64,000 bases of DNA from an uncultured Actinomycetes bacterium (GCA_903924205.1 CAIYAP010000003.1:1-64000), one strand, 5' to 3'. Counted from the stretch's first letter, positions 18,992 through 28,917 are shown. Made by a program: numbers and translations. Notes: a model not told the origin generated them from the sequence alone.

Positions 18992-20281
18992 ATGGCGTCG
19001 CCCCGTTTCGTCACCCGCATTCGCCCGCTGAGCTACGGGCGCGCCCTCGCCCTGATCACCGCCGCCGCTTTCATCTGGCGCGAGATCTACGTGACCCTGG
19101 AATTGCCCATGCGCAAGGTCACCGACGAGTTTTGGTACATCATGCAGGCGCACCGCTTCTTTGGTCCCCACGCGTGGACCTGCGTTAATTGCCTGGTGTT
19201 GTCGCCCACGGCATCTCATGGTCCCTTGACGTCAACGGTCATGGCGCCGTTGGCGTGGCTGTTCCCCCACGCCATGTCGTCACTGCGTTTTGTTATTCCC
19301 GTCGTGGGTGCCGCCACCGTGGTGGGGGTGGCCACGCTGGCCAAAACGGTTCATTCTCCGCGCGCCGGACTCATTGCCGCGGTCGCCGCCGCGCTGTATC
19401 CCGGACTGTGGATACGTGACGGATTGGTGGTGTCGGAGCCCTTCGCGATGTGCGCGTTGGCCTGGCTTTTGGTATTTCTTATTCGCTGGTGGCAGTCACC
19501 GTCGCTGCGCTGGGCCGCGGCGGTCGGAATCTGCGCGAGCGCGATTGCCCTGTCACGGTCGGAACTTTTGCTCTGGGCCCTGTTGGCCATTTTCCTCGCC
19601 TGGTGGGGGACGCGACAGTGGCGACTGATCAGGCACATCGCGCTCATGGCAATCTTGTTAGTCGTGGTCATGTCGCCGTGGATCGCGTATAACAACGGAC
19701 GTTTTTCCAAGCCGGTGTATCTGTCGACCAATCTGGGCATGACCTTGGCCGGCGCCAACTGCCACCTCACCTATTACGACGGTCGCTTCATTGGCTATGA
19801 CGCGTGGGCCTGCGCGCTGAAGGCGGAGAATTCAGTCTCGTCGATTACCGACGAATCGGAGAAGTCCAGCGTGATGACCCACGAGGCCACCTCGTACATC
19901 ACGGCGCACTGGTCACGACTCCCCCTCGTCATCGTCGGCCGCGAGTTGTGGTTCTTTGGCCTGTATCGCCCGAATGCGGTGGTCGGGATTTCTCAACTGG
20001 CGAGTCAGCCGCAGTGGGCGACCTGGTTGCAAGCGGCCGGGGCGTGGATCTTGTATCCCATCTTTGCGTGGGTGATGTGGCGACGACAGCGTGATCGTGA
20101 ACCCGTCGCCCGCCTCTTCGCGCGCATCACGGTGATGACCTTGATGTTCGCCATTTTCTTGGCCGCCATCTTCGTGGGCCACTGGCGTTATCGACTCGGA
20201 CTCGACGTGGTCGCCCTCGTCACGGTCTCCGTGTGGCTGGCTGATCGCTGGTCCCCCGCGAGGTCGCTGTCGGCATCATGA
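18992..20281 (+). CDS. multi-pass membrane glycosyltransferase (GT39/ArnT-like)
   Basis: A 429-residue protein with about ten or more hydrophobic helices. The N-terminal part, with KVTDEFWYIMQAHRFF, places an acidic loop after the first helix, as in GT-C fold glycosyltransferases of the PMT_2/GT39 type that use polyprenyl-phosphate sugars. The acceptor is unknown. It starts 18 bp after clpB and overlaps the following ABC transporter by 4 bp (ATGA), so it may be cotranscribed with either. Family placement is by general architecture only. Confidence 0.65.
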   Translation: MASPRFVTRIRPLSYGRALALITAAAFIWREIYVTLELPMRKVTDEFWYIMQAHRFFGPHAWTCVNCLVLSPTASHGPLTSTVMAPLAWLFPHAMSSLRFVIPVVGAATVVGVATLAKTVHSPRAGLIAAVAAALYPGLWIRDGLVVSEPFAMCALAWLLVFLIRWWQSPSLRWAAAVGICASAIALSRSELLLWALLAIFLAWWGTRQWRLIRHIALMAILLVVVMSPWIAYNNGRFSKPVYLSTNLGMTLAGANCHLTYYDGRFIGYDAWACALKAENSVSSITDESEKSSVMTHEATSYITAHWSRLPLVIVGRELWFFGLYRPNAVVGISQLASQPQWATWLQAAGAWILYPIFAWVMWRRQRDREPVARLFARITVMTLMFAIFLAAIFVGHWRYRLGLDVVALVTVSVWLADRWSPARSLSAS

Positions 20282-21117
20282 ACGTCGTGTCGGTACAGAA
20301 TCTGACGCGACGCTACGGCGATGTGCTCGCCGTCAATGACCTCAGTTTCACGGTGGCAGCCGGTGAGTGCGTCGCGATGCTGGGCCCCAACGGTGCCGGG
20401 AAATCCACCACGATCGAAATTCTCGAGGGCTATCGCCACCGCGATGGCGGCTCCGTCGAGGTGCTGGGCGTGGACCCCGCGCGCGCAACGCGAGCGTGGC
20501 GATCACGAGTGGGCATCGTTCCGCAGGGGGCCTCTGACATGACGGACGCGACGGTGCGCGACGCGATATCGCTTTTTGCTGCGTTGTATCCACACCCACG
20601 AGCCGTGGATGAGACGATCGATCTCGTGGGCCTCACGGCGCAACGTGACACTCGGCTCGGTCGCCTCTCGGGGGGACAACGTCGTCGCGTGGACGTGGCG
20701 CTCGGCATTGTCGGCCGCCCCGAACTGCTTTTTCTCGACGAACCCACCACGGGCTTTGATCCCGAAGCGCGACACGTGTTCTGGGACGTGATCGCCCAAC
20801 TTCGTGCTGATGGCACGACCATCATGCTGACGACGCACTACCTCGATGAAGCGGACCAACTCGCCGACCGGGTGATCGTGGTCGCGGGGGGACGCAAAGT
20901 AGCTGATACGACACCGGCGGACTTAGGAAGTCGCCACGGAAACTCGGTGCGAGTGAGCTGGCGCGAGGGGGAGACTCGTCGAGACGAATTGACCACGGAA
21001 CCGACCCGAGTGGTTCGCGACCTCTTGACGCGTTTCGACGGAGAAATTCCGGGATTGGAAATATCACGGATGACCCTCGAAGAGGCGTATTTGAAATTGG
21101 TGGAGGAGGCATCGTGA
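20278..21117 (+). CDS. ABC-2 type exporter, ATP-binding protein
   Basis: A 279-residue ATPase of the DrrA/CcmA-like group. It shows Walker A GPNGAGKST, signature LSGGQRRRVDVALG, Walker B LLFLDEPTTGFD and switch His in MLTTHYLDEADQ. It should power the permease encoded next, whose GTG overlaps its stop. The substrate (drug, lipid or polysaccharide) is not evident. The adjoining membrane glycosyltransferase may hint at a cell-envelope glycan. Confidence 0.9.
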   Translation: MNVVSVQNLTRRYGDVLAVNDLSFTVAAGECVAMLGPNGAGKSTTIEILEGYRHRDGGSVEVLGVDPARATRAWRSRVGIVPQGASDMTDATVRDAISLFAALYPHPRAVDETIDLVGLTAQRDTRLGRLSGGQRRRVDVALGIVGRPELLFLDEPTTGFDPEARHVFWDVIAQLRADGTTIMLTTHYLDEADQLADRVIVVAGGRKVADTTPADLGSRHGNSVRVSWREGETRRDELTTEPTRVVRDLLTRFDGEIPGLEISRMTLEEAYLKLVEEAS

Positions 21118-21899
21118 TACGCGCCACGTGGGCCCGCACCGTCTACGAGTTACGCATCTTCAGTCGCGATCGACGAAGTGTCTTTTTCACCATTGTGCTC
21201 CCCATCATGCTGCTGGTGATCTTTGGCTCGATCTTTGGCCAGACGAAGTTGGGTCACGGTGTGCGCTTTTCGCAATATTTCGTGGCGGGGATGTTGGCCT
21301 CCGCCATTTTGTATAGCTCGTTTCAACAACTCGCCATCATGATTCCCGAAGAACGTAGCAACGGAACGTTGAAGCGCATTAAGGGGTCTCCTCTGCCACC
21401 GGCGGCCTACTTCGCGGGCAAGTTCTTCGCGACGGTCCTCGTCTACGTGGTGCAAGCGGCGGGTCTGTTCATCATCGGCGCCTCGGCCTATCACGTGCAG
21501 CTCCCGCACGGAATGGGTTGGATCAACTTCGTGTGGATTTCCCTCCTCGGACTCTTGGCGAGCGCCCTACTCGGCATCGCCTTTTCGTCCTTGGCCCGTG
21601 ATGGGCGTGCGGCGTCGGCCTTGGCGAGTCCCGTCTTGTTGTTCTTGCAATTTTCCTCGGGGGTGTACATGGTCTTTACGACCCTGCCCCACTGGATGCA
21701 GCACGTGGGAGCACTGTTCCCGCTCAAGTGGCTAGCCCAATCCATGCGCGGAGTCTTTCTGCCGGCCGTCTTTGCGCAAAATGAAGTGGGACACAGCTTT
21801 GGCTACGGCGAGACCGCCCTGGTGCTGACCGCGTGGGTGCTGGTGGGGGGACTGTGGTGCTGGCGACGCTTTGCCTGGGTGCCCCTCGATCAGGCGTAG
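21114..21899 (+). CDS. ABC-2 type exporter, permease
   Basis: A 261-residue inner-membrane protein with about six helices of the ABC2_membrane family. It includes the short amphipathic ERSNGTLKRIKGSPLPPAAYF segment near residue 80, typical of these permeases. It overlaps the ATPase gene by 4 bp and forms a simple two-gene exporter. The GTG start is supported by the coupling. Confidence 0.88.
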   Translation: MIRATWARTVYELRIFSRDRRSVFFTIVLPIMLLVIFGSIFGQTKLGHGVRFSQYFVAGMLASAILYSSFQQLAIMIPEERSNGTLKRIKGSPLPPAAYFAGKFFATVLVYVVQAAGLFIIGASAYHVQLPHGMGWINFVWISLLGLLASALLGIAFSSLARDGRAASALASPVLLFLQFSSGVYMVFTTLPHWMQHVGALFPLKWLAQSMRGVFLPAVFAQNEVGHSFGYGETALVLTAWVLVGGLWCWRRFAWVPLDQA

Positions 21900-21930
21900 C
21901 GACCACTCGGCCATGATTTAGACTTATACG

Positions 21931-21946
21931 GGAGTAGGCCTACTCC
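21931..21946. promoter_or_regulatory. perfect 16-bp palindrome upstream of purA
   Basis: GGAGTAGGCCTACTCC is a perfect palindrome, 17 bp before the purA ATG at 21964. A -10-like TTATAC at 21924-21929 precedes it, so the palindrome would lie at or just after the transcription start, where a dimeric repressor could act. No regulator is known to me for this sequence. Confidence 0.5.
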
Positions 21947-21963
21947 AGAAAGTGTGGGTTCTC

Positions 21964-23247
21964 ATGCCGGCAACCGTGGTCGTAGGAACGCAGTGGGGCG
22001 ACGAAGGTAAGGGCAAGCTCACCGACCTTCTGGCCGGCGAGAGCGACTTCGTCGTTCGCTACCAAGGGGGACACAATGCCGGTCACCGCATCGTGGTCAA
22101 CGGTGACACCTTCGCGTTGCAGTTGGTCCCCTCGGGAATTTTGTACCCCCACGTGACGCCGGTAATTGGTAACGGCGTGGTGGTGGACCCGGGCGTCTTG
22201 ATTCAAGAACTTGATGGGCTTATTGCCAAGGGCGTGGACGTGTCCAAGCTCATCGTCTCGGGCAATGCCCACCTCATCATGCCGTATCACCAAGAGCTGG
22301 ACCGTCTCACGGAGCGCTACCTGGGTCGAAATGCTTTGGGTACCACGAAGCGCGGCATCGGCCCGGCCTACGCCGACAAGGCCAGTCGGGTGGGTATTCG
22401 AGTGCAGGACCTCCTTGACCCCAAGATCTTCCGCGAAAAACTTGACATGGTTCTCGCAGAAAAAAATCCCTTGCTCACTCGCGTCTATAACCGCATGCCG
22501 ATGGATGCTCGCGCGATCTCCGCTCGCTACCTCGACGAGTTTGCCGCTCGCTTAACGCCCATGATTGCTGACACAGTCGGCATTTTGCACGACGCCTTGG
22601 ACGAGGAGAAGAAAATTCTCCTCGAGGGCGCACAAGCCACGTTCTTGGACTTAGATCACGGCACCTATCCCTTCGTCACCAGCTCTAACCCCGTCGCCGG
22701 GGGGGCGGCGGTGGGATCAGGACTCGGCCCCCACCACCTCAACCGGATTTCGGGTGTCGCCAAGGCCTACATCACCCGCGTGGGGGCGGGTCCCTTCCCG
22801 ACTGAGCTCACTGACGAACTCGGGGAAACGTTGGTGAATCGCGGTCACGAATTTGGTACCAACACCGGCCGTCGCCGTCGCGTGGGGTGGTTCGATGCCG
22901 TGATGATGCGCCAGGCGGCTCGCCTGAACTCCCTCGACGACATCGCGATCACCAAACTCGACGTCCTGGATACTTTTGAGACCATCAAGGTCTGTGTGGC
23001 TTACGAGCACGAGGGTCGTCGTTTCACGACGCCGCCGTATCACCAGTCGGTGTTGCACGATGTTGTTCCCGTGTACGAGGAACTACCGGGTTGGCAGACC
23101 GATATCACGGGCTGCCAGAACTTTCGCGATCTTCCCCGTCGCGCCCAGGAATACATCACCTTCCTGCAGGAGACCACGGGAGTTCGCATTTCTATCGTGG
23201 GCACCGGCCCCGGACGAGAGCAGTTCGTCATTCCGGAGAACGCGTGA
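21964..23247 (+). CDS. purA: adenylosuccinate synthetase
   Basis: It joins IMP and aspartate with GTP, the first committed step to AMP. The protein is 427 residues from the ATG at 21964. A GTG four codons earlier is an alternative, but the ATG gives the usual start [15 protein letters not shown]. The GDEGKGK loop, [25 protein letters not shown] and the C-terminal TGPGREQ region are all present. Its stop overlaps purB (GTGA), so the two AMP-branch genes are coupled. A palindrome at 21931-21946 may control them. Confidence 0.95.
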   Translation: MPATVVVGTQWGDEGKGKLTDLLAGESDFVVRYQGGHNAGHRIVVNGDTFALQLVPSGILYPHVTPVIGNGVVVDPGVLIQELDGLIAKGVDVSKLIVSGNAHLIMPYHQELDRLTERYLGRNALGTTKRGIGPAYADKASRVGIRVQDLLDPKIFREKLDMVLAEKNPLLTRVYNRMPMDARAISARYLDEFAARLTPMIADTVGILHDALDEEKKILLEGAQATFLDLDHGTYPFVTSSNPVAGGAAVGSGLGPHHLNRISGVAKAYITRVGAGPFPTELTDELGETLVNRGHEFGTNTGRRRRVGWFDAVMMRQAARLNSLDDIAITKLDVLDTFETIKVCVAYEHEGRRFTTPPYHQSVLHDVVPVYEELPGWQTDITGCQNFRDLPRRAQEYITFLQETTGVRISIVGTGPGREQFVIPENA

Positions 23248-24536
23248 TTCCCCGATACCTCCCCTCGGAGATCGCCGCGCTGTTTAGCGACACGCATCGC
23301 TTCGATGTCATGTGCGAGGTGGAGATATTGGTGGCGGAAGCTCTCGCCGCGGCCGGACGAATCCCCGAGCCGGATGCACGAGAACTTCGTGCTCGTCGCC
23401 CGCAGATTGATGAGACCTTCGTTGCGGAGGTGGAGGCTCGTGAAGCCATTACTCATCACGACACTGCGGCCTTTGTTGACGTGCTGCAAGGTCGCATCAA
23501 CCACCCCAGTGCGGCGTGGATTCACTACGGACTGACGTCGTCTGACGTCCTCGATACCGCGATGTGCGTCATCATTCGTGATGCGCTCGATGTGGTGACA
23601 CGTCAAGTGGGTTCACTTCGCGAGGCGCTGGTGGCTCGGGCGATCGAAACCATTGACTGGCCGCTGGCGGGACGAACGCACGGCATGCACGCCGAGCCCA
23701 CCACCTTCGGCATCAAGTTCTCCCACTTCGCTCGTCAGTGTGATCGCGACCTAGTCCGGCTCGCTCGAGCTCGCGAGCAGATTTCTGTGGGCAAACTCTC
23801 CGGCGCCGTGGGCACCTATTCCAATATCGAACCGGAGATTGAAACCGCCGTCTGCGCGGCCTTGTCGCTGAGGGCCGTGCCGGCGACCCAGGTGATTGCG
23901 CGTGATCGTCATGCCGAAGTGCTCTACGCCCTCGCGAGTGCGGCGGCCACGATGGAGGCGATTGCCCTCGAGATCCGCCATCTGGCACGAACGGAAGTCG
24001 GGGAAGTGGAAGAACCTTTCGCCGTGGGGCAAAAGGGTTCCTCCGCCATGCCTCATAAGCGAAACCCGGTGATCGCGGAGCGAATTTGTGGACTGGCACG
24101 CGTCGTTCGTGGCTACGCCCACACGGCTCTCGAGGACGTAGCGCTGTGGCACGAGCGTGACATCTCGCACTCGTCAGTGGAGCGAGTCATCATTCCTGAT
24201 GCCGTGGCACTGGTGGCCTATATGGCGAGCAAGGCCACGAACTTGGTCTCGGGCTTGGTCGTGCATCGCGAGCGAGCCCTCTGTAATCTCGTCGACGGCT
24301 CACGCGGCCTGGTGTTCTCGCAATCGGTGTTGCTCTCCCTGGTTGATCACGGAATGGATCGCAACGAGGCGTATCGCGTCGTGCAGAATCTCGCCAATGA
24401 CGTCCGTGAGCAGAACTCCACCCTTCGAGAGATTCTGGCCACGAGTGACCACGGGTCACTATTGGATCTCGATGATGTCTTTTCCATCGAGAGGCTCGTT
24501 CGTCACCGTCACCACTTTCTTGAAGAACTAGGATAA
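23244..24536 (+). CDS. purB: adenylosuccinate lyase
   Basis: A fumarase-superfamily lyase that acts twice in purine synthesis (SAICAR to AICAR and adenylosuccinate to AMP). The 430-residue protein shows [26 protein letters not shown] (with the general-acid His) and the signature [11 protein letters not shown], which holds the catalytic Ser. The GTG at 23244 overlaps the purA stop and gives a normal N-terminus ([16 protein letters not shown]). It ends some 100 bp before the next gene. Confidence 0.95.
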   Translation: MIPRYLPSEIAALFSDTHRFDVMCEVEILVAEALAAAGRIPEPDARELRARRPQIDETFVAEVEAREAITHHDTAAFVDVLQGRINHPSAAWIHYGLTSSDVLDTAMCVIIRDALDVVTRQVGSLREALVARAIETIDWPLAGRTHGMHAEPTTFGIKFSHFARQCDRDLVRLARAREQISVGKLSGAVGTYSNIEPEIETAVCAALSLRAVPATQVIARDRHAEVLYALASAAATMEAIALEIRHLARTEVGEVEEPFAVGQKGSSAMPHKRNPVIAERICGLARVVRGYAHTALEDVALWHERDISHSSVERVIIPDAVALVAYMASKATNLVSGLVVHRERALCNLVDGSRGLVFSQSVLLSLVDHGMDRNEAYRVVQNLANDVREQNSTLREILATSDHGSLLDLDDVFSIERLVRHRHHFLEELG

Positions 24537-24635
24537 AAGGACTTAAGTCGCCTGCTCACACGTGGGTGTGCCACTTAGAGTTCACTTACGTCCGCCGGGC
24601 GCGTTGGTCCAGTGATTCAGAGAGGCAGCTTTGGT

Positions 24636-26068
24636 ATGCCTGCTCACGATGATGCTTCTCTCGGCTCCACGTTCGTCGAGTGGAATCGAGAGGTCGGAAC
24701 CGATCTCTACCCCACTGCCATGCCGGACCTTGAACTACCGGTGTACGGCTTCGTCCTGGTCGTTATTCCTGCCCACAATGAAGGCGAACGCATTACCGCG
24801 ACTCTCCAGAGTTTGCGTGAACAGACGCGTCATGCCGATGCGATCATTGTCGTGGCGGATAATTGCTCGGATGACACCGTGACCCTCGCCCTCGCCGAAG
24901 GGGTAACTGTCATTGAGACCGTTGGTAACACCAATCGCAAGGCCGGGGCCCTGAATCAGGCGCTGGAGGCGCTACTGCCCAAGCTCGACGCCGATGATGT
25001 GATCTTGTTGATGGATGCCGATACTCGCTTAAATGCCAATTTCATCAATCGAGTGAACCGGACCCTATGGGATGACCACGCACCACGAGAACTCGGTGGG
25101 GTGGGAGGCGTGTTTATGGGTGACATGAGTGGCTGGAGCCTGATTCAGCAACTCCAAAAGAACGAATACGTTCGCTACGCCCGCAAATTGGCTCGTCGTC
25201 ACGGGCGCGCTCTGGTGTTAACCGGGACGGGAAGCATTCTGCGAGTTCGCGTCTTACGCGAAGTCATCGCCGCTCGCCGTTCGGGGCAACTTCCCGATGA
25301 TGGAGTATCGAGGAGCGTGTACGACATCGAAGCGCTGACCGAAGACAACGAACTCACCTTGTCGGTGAAGGCGTTGGGTTACCGCGTGCTGTCTCCCAAG
25401 GACTGTCAAGTCTTCACGGCGCTGATGCCGACCTATTCGTTTTATATCAGCAACGGCGCCGCTGGCAACGCGGCGCCATGGAAAATCTCATGTCGCATGG
25501 TCTGCATTCCTATACCGCGCCCTACATTGCCAAACAGGTGGCATCGTACGTGGCCATCATGTTCTTCCCCCTGTACGTGGCCACACTCACGATGGAGATT
25601 GTTCGCCACGGGGACCACGGCCTCTTCCCGTGGTTTTGGGTCGCGGTCGCCATCTTGTATCTCGTCGAGCAAACGTGGTCAGTGCGTCGCGGGGGGTGGC
25701 GCGGTGTGGTGATTTCGCTACTCGTGGTGCCCGAAATCATTTATTCCATATTTCTTGATGTCGTCTTCCTGACCTCGCTGCTGGGTGTCCTGGTCTCTCG
25801 CCAAGAAAAGTGGGGTCGCGGCATCGACCAAGAATCGATCGACGAATTGGCGATTCACCGCACGGCCATCACCCCTACGAAATTGGTAAATGTTGACATT
25901 TCTCACGTGGCGTCGCGCTGTGCCGCGGCCGCCGCACTGATGTTTACGGTGAGCATTCCGATAATCCCCCTTTTCAATCCGTCGGCGGCGTGGTTACTCA
26001 TCGCCGTCTTTGTCCTCACCGGCTCAGTCAACACCGTGATTCGACTTGTACCCATGAGCGAGCGATGA
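24636..26068 (+). pseudogene. membrane glycosyltransferase (GT2), broken by a 1-nt frameshift
   Basis: The first frame encodes a GT2 domain: VVIPAHNEGERITATLQSLR, then LLMDADTRLN (metal-binding DxD) and the EDNELTLS region. Translation stays in phase until YS at about 25439, where the product becomes unrelated and stops at 25712. The expected QRRRW helix and membrane segments continue in the -1 frame as LYQQRRRWQRGAMENLM, and run to 26068 with several hydrophobic helices. One base appears to be lost in the T run at 25440-25443. This may be a real mutation, a phase-variable tract or a sequencing error. A GTG at 24612 is an alternative start. The stop overlaps the next gene. Confidence 0.85.
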
Positions 26069-26751
26069 GCGCTCTTCGGTGGCAGGAGCTCCTCACAGGT
26101 ATTACGTCGCATCGCGAAGATGTGGGCTGCACCTTCACCCAGGCCATCTGCTTTGAAGCACTCAAGGTGATTCACGTGGATGAAGCCAGCGTCACCATGA
26201 CGGTGGGCAATTCCTTCACTGTGGTGTCCGCGTCATCGGCGAGGGCAGTGGTGCTCGAAGAAGAGCAGTTCACCATCGGTGAGGGCCCCACCTTTGACAG
26301 CACTCAGAGCAACTTGCCCATCCTGACCCCACGCCTGGGCTCGGGGCTCCACCTTCGTTGGCCCATCTTTTCTCGCTTTGCGGTTAGTCACCAGATCAAT
26401 GCCTCCTTCTGCTTTCCGGTGCGCATCGGCGATGCTCGCATCGGGGCACTGACCCTGTATCGCGAAGCGAGCATCGGTCTCACCTCCCAGGAGTATGCCG
26501 ACGCATTGATTTTCGCGTCGTTGTCGTCGGACGACCTCATTCGATCGGTCACGGAGGGAATCTCGGGCGGGGTGTCTCCTCTCGCCGTCGCGGGGCTGTC
26601 GAATACCTCCGAGGTCCAGCAAGCCGCCGGCATGCTGGCGGAGAAGTTCAACTGCTCCGTGGTGGATGGTCTCGTTCGCCTGAGAGCGGCAGCATACGCC
26701 CAACACGAGCCCATTTCGATAATTGCCAAACGCATTTTGAACCGTGAATGA
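26065..26751 (+). CDS. GAF-ANTAR transcription antitermination regulator 1
   Basis: A 228-residue protein with a GAF-like sensor domain (about residues 15-165) and a C-terminal ANTAR domain (about 170-228, VQQAAGMLAEKFNCSVVDGLVRLRAAA). ANTAR domains bind paired RNA hairpins and prevent termination. The signal that the GAF domain senses is unknown. The ATG overlaps the stop of the glycosyltransferase (ATGA), and the next GAF-ANTAR gene follows within 30 bp. Confidence 0.8.
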   Translation: MSALRWQELLTGITSHREDVGCTFTQAICFEALKVIHVDEASVTMTVGNSFTVVSASSARAVVLEEEQFTIGEGPTFDSTQSNLPILTPRLGSGLHLRWPIFSRFAVSHQINASFCFPVRIGDARIGALTLYREASIGLTSQEYADALIFASLSSDDLIRSVTEGISGGVSPLAVAGLSNTSEVQQAAGMLAEKFNCSVVDGLVRLRAAAYAQHEPISIIAKRILNRE

Positions 26752-26773
26752 ATACTTGATGAGTAGGAGCGAC

Positions 26774-27541
26774 ATGACACCGATATCCCCGACGTCAGAG
26801 ATAAGCACCTGGCCCCATGCCGCCAAGCTGGCGGGAGCTCTCGCCACGTTGGCTCGCCACTCGGTGAGCGGCGGCGACACCGTCGACATGCTGTCGCGAC
26901 TCGCGCGTCAATGCGTAGAAGTCCTGCCCGTTGCCGCCGCCGGCATCTTGATAACCGATCAATTCTCCGCACTCAAGGTGATCGGCTCATCCAGTGATGC
27001 GGCACATCTCCTCGATCTCTACCAAGTACAAAACGAACAGGGTCCCTGCCTCGAATGTCTGCACAGCGGAAAAGCCGTGTCACTCGACAATCTCTCCGCC
27101 CCCGACGCCCCCTGGCCGCATTTTCGGGTCGCGGCGGTACGCGAAGGCTTCACGAGCGTGTACGCCTTGCCTCTCGCGGCGGGTGACACGGTGGTGGGAG
27201 CGCTCAACCTCTTCGCCCTTCACCCCTTGTCGGAACAAGACCTCATCGGTGCCCAATCATTGGCTGATGCGGCCACCATGACGCTGCTGCGCGCCGACCC
27301 GACCGAAGACGGTCTCGTGGTGGCTCGCCGTTTGCACGATGCGGTAGAAACCCGTAACGGAGTGGAGCAGGCCAAGGGCATGATTGCCCAACGTTATGAC
27401 CTCGATATTGCCGCCGCCTTCCAGCTTCTGATTGATGTCGCTGATGAGTCGGGAAAGAGCGTGAGTGAGGTGGCGCGCTACGTGACGCTTCGGGTGAGTG
27501 ATCCCGTCCTTGACACCCTCTTCCTTCGTCAACGGTCTTAA
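26774..27541 (+). CDS. GAF-ANTAR transcription antitermination regulator 2
   Basis: A 255-residue protein with a clearer GAF domain (about 35-165, with NEQGPCLECLHSGKAVSLDNL and YALPLAAGDTVVGALNLF). Its ANTAR domain is VEQAKGMIAQRYDLDIAAAFQLLIDVADESGKSVSEVARYV. This pattern is common in actinobacteria. The ATG at 26774 has AGGAG just upstream; ATG 26759 or GTG 26744, the last overlapping the preceding gene, are other possible starts. Two ANTAR proteins side by side may regulate each other or the same RNA targets. Confidence 0.85.
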   Translation: MTPISPTSEISTWPHAAKLAGALATLARHSVSGGDTVDMLSRLARQCVEVLPVAAAGILITDQFSALKVIGSSSDAAHLLDLYQVQNEQGPCLECLHSGKAVSLDNLSAPDAPWPHFRVAAVREGFTSVYALPLAAGDTVVGALNLFALHPLSEQDLIGAQSLADAATMTLLRADPTEDGLVVARRLHDAVETRNGVEQAKGMIAQRYDLDIAAAFQLLIDVADESGKSVSEVARYVTLRVSDPVLDTLFLRQRS

Positions 27542-27574
27542 GATGCCATCACTGACAGGAAAGGGGAGAATCAC

Positions 27575-28216
27575 ATGAACTTCCGAACGACTCGACGGGG
27601 TCCTGTCCTGTTGGTGGCGCTGTTACTTGTTCTGGCGGCCACTCTTTTGATGTGGCCGACCTCCGACAAGACCCCACGTCACGTGTGGCCCGCACCATCA
27701 GCCGCCACCAGTTCGCCATCGCAGACGGCGGTGGCCTTCGCTCATCGGCTGGGTTTCACGACGCCCTACGTGACCGCGACGTCAGTCTTTGCCAATTCGG
27801 CGACCGTTGACATTTCCCCCGTCGGACCCGAGAGCGGCTTGTTAGTTCTAGCGACGACGCGGGTGAACGAGAGCCGCGCGAATGGCAAGTGGTTAGTCAC
27901 GAGCTGTTCGTCGTCCCAATTAGTGGTCTATTCCCCTCGTCCCGACAGCATCATTTCTGGCATGCTCCCCGTCAGGGCCGCCACGACGGCGTACGAGGCG
28001 GTAGTGAACGTGCAACTGCGCGATATCGAGAGTTGGGAACTCGAATGGAAGAGCACCATGATGGGTGGATCAATGGGGGAAATGGGCCCGGCGTCAGGAT
28101 TATTCCCGTTGCGCAGCGCGGCGAGTCACCCGGTCGCCCTAGTCCTTTTATCGCGCAGTGCGAGGGACGGCGGTGTCATTGCGGCCACCGTGGTGCCCCT
28201 GACTGAACGGTCGTAA
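27575..28216 (+). CDS. membrane-anchored or secreted protein of unknown function
   Basis: A 213-residue protein with an N-terminal Arg-rich start and a hydrophobic segment (PVLLVALLLVLAATLLMW), so it is anchored or exported. The extracytoplasmic part is Ser/Thr-rich at first (APSAATSSPSQTAVAFA) and then beta-rich. I do not recognise the family. It is preceded by a clear ribosome site (AAGGGGAG) and followed by a bidirectional terminator. Confidence 0.65.
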   Translation: MNFRTTRRGPVLLVALLLVLAATLLMWPTSDKTPRHVWPAPSAATSSPSQTAVAFAHRLGFTTPYVTATSVFANSATVDISPVGPESGLLVLATTRVNESRANGKWLVTSCSSSQLVVYSPRPDSIISGMLPVRAATTAYEAVVNVQLRDIESWELEWKSTMMGGSMGEMGPASGLFPLRSAASHPVALVLLSRSARDGGVIAATVVPLTERS

Positions 28217-28222
28217 ACGTAA

Positions 28223-28256
28223 AAAATGGGGGTGCGGTCGACCGCACCCCCATTTT
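28223..28256. terminator. bidirectional terminator (34-bp perfect palindrome)
   Basis: AAAATGGGGGTGCGGTC (28223-28239) is the exact reverse complement of the following 17 bases to 28256. It ends in TTTT on the top strand and AAAA at the other side, so it can terminate both the plus-strand gene at 27575 and the minus-strand gene at 28269. Confidence 0.9.
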
Positions 28257-28268
28257 CTATTGATTGAA

Positions 28269-28751
28269 TTAACCGCGTGCGCGGGAAATTCCCGCCTTCT
28301 TCAAGACGTCGGCGGGAACGCCCAAGGTGCGGAAAGCTCCGTAACTGATGCCGTTACGAGCCGCGTAGCTCTTGGCAACTTTGACGAACTGCTTCTCCAC
28401 GTCCGTGATGTCGACACGAGCCGACAGACGCTCCGACTCGGCCAGCAAGTCGTAGCGCTTCTGGGTGAGTTCGAGCTGACGGATTGCGGGTGCGATTGAC
28501 ATTTCGGCGTCAATCTTCGCGATCTGCATCGCAATGGACTCTGGGGTGCGCTTGCGTCCGCGCTTGCCCTTGCCCGCGGTGATGGCCTCGAGGTAGCGCG
28601 ACACGACGCGTGATTCATTGCGACCCTGGGCGAGCTTCGCCTTGTGGTCGTCTGACATTGCACGACGTGGCGACATAGTGGCGGCCTTAGGAGTCGACTT
28701 TTTTGCTGCCGTGCTTCGGCTGCGAGTAGCAGTTTTTTTCGTGATTGCCAT
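28269..28751 (-). CDS. Lys/Arg-rich hypothetical protein
   Basis: A 160-residue basic protein with a Lys/Ala/Thr-rich N-terminal tail (MAITKKTATRSRSTAAKKST). A charged middle, GKGKRGRKRTPESIAMQIAK, leads to a helical C-terminus. Actinobacterial genomes often carry such proteins with the RGRKRTPESI segment, without known function. The basic tail recalls histone-like proteins and suggests nucleic-acid binding, which is inference. It has a fitting AAGGA ribosome site and an AT-rich upstream region. Confidence 0.7.
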   Translation of the reverse strand: MAITKKTATRSRSTAAKKSTPKAATMSPRRAMSDDHKAKLAQGRNESRVVSRYLEAITAGKGKRGRKRTPESIAMQIAKIDAEMSIAPAIRQLELTQKRYDLLAESERLSARVDITDVEKQFVKVAKSYAARNGISYGAFRTLGVPADVLKKAGISRARG

Positions 28752-28917
28752 AAATGTATCCTTCTAACGTTCAAAATGACTAGACACAAAGTTTAGGCAT
28801 TCAATTCACTGATAAACCGCACATATCACCAAATAAAAATGCTGAAATAACTTTTCAGTGAAACCAACTGCTAGTGCTAGCAATGCTTAGTTACTACCGT
28901 GTTGTCAAACATTGTTC
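28752..28917. promoter_or_regulatory. AT-rich intergenic region upstream of the Lys/Arg-rich gene
   Basis: This stretch is markedly richer in A and T than its surroundings. It has small dyads such as CTGAAA..TTTCAG near 28840-28857 and CTAGTGCTAG near 28872. It holds the promoter of the minus-strand gene at 28269 and the 3' flank of the PHP gene. No open frame of interest is seen. Confidence 0.35.
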
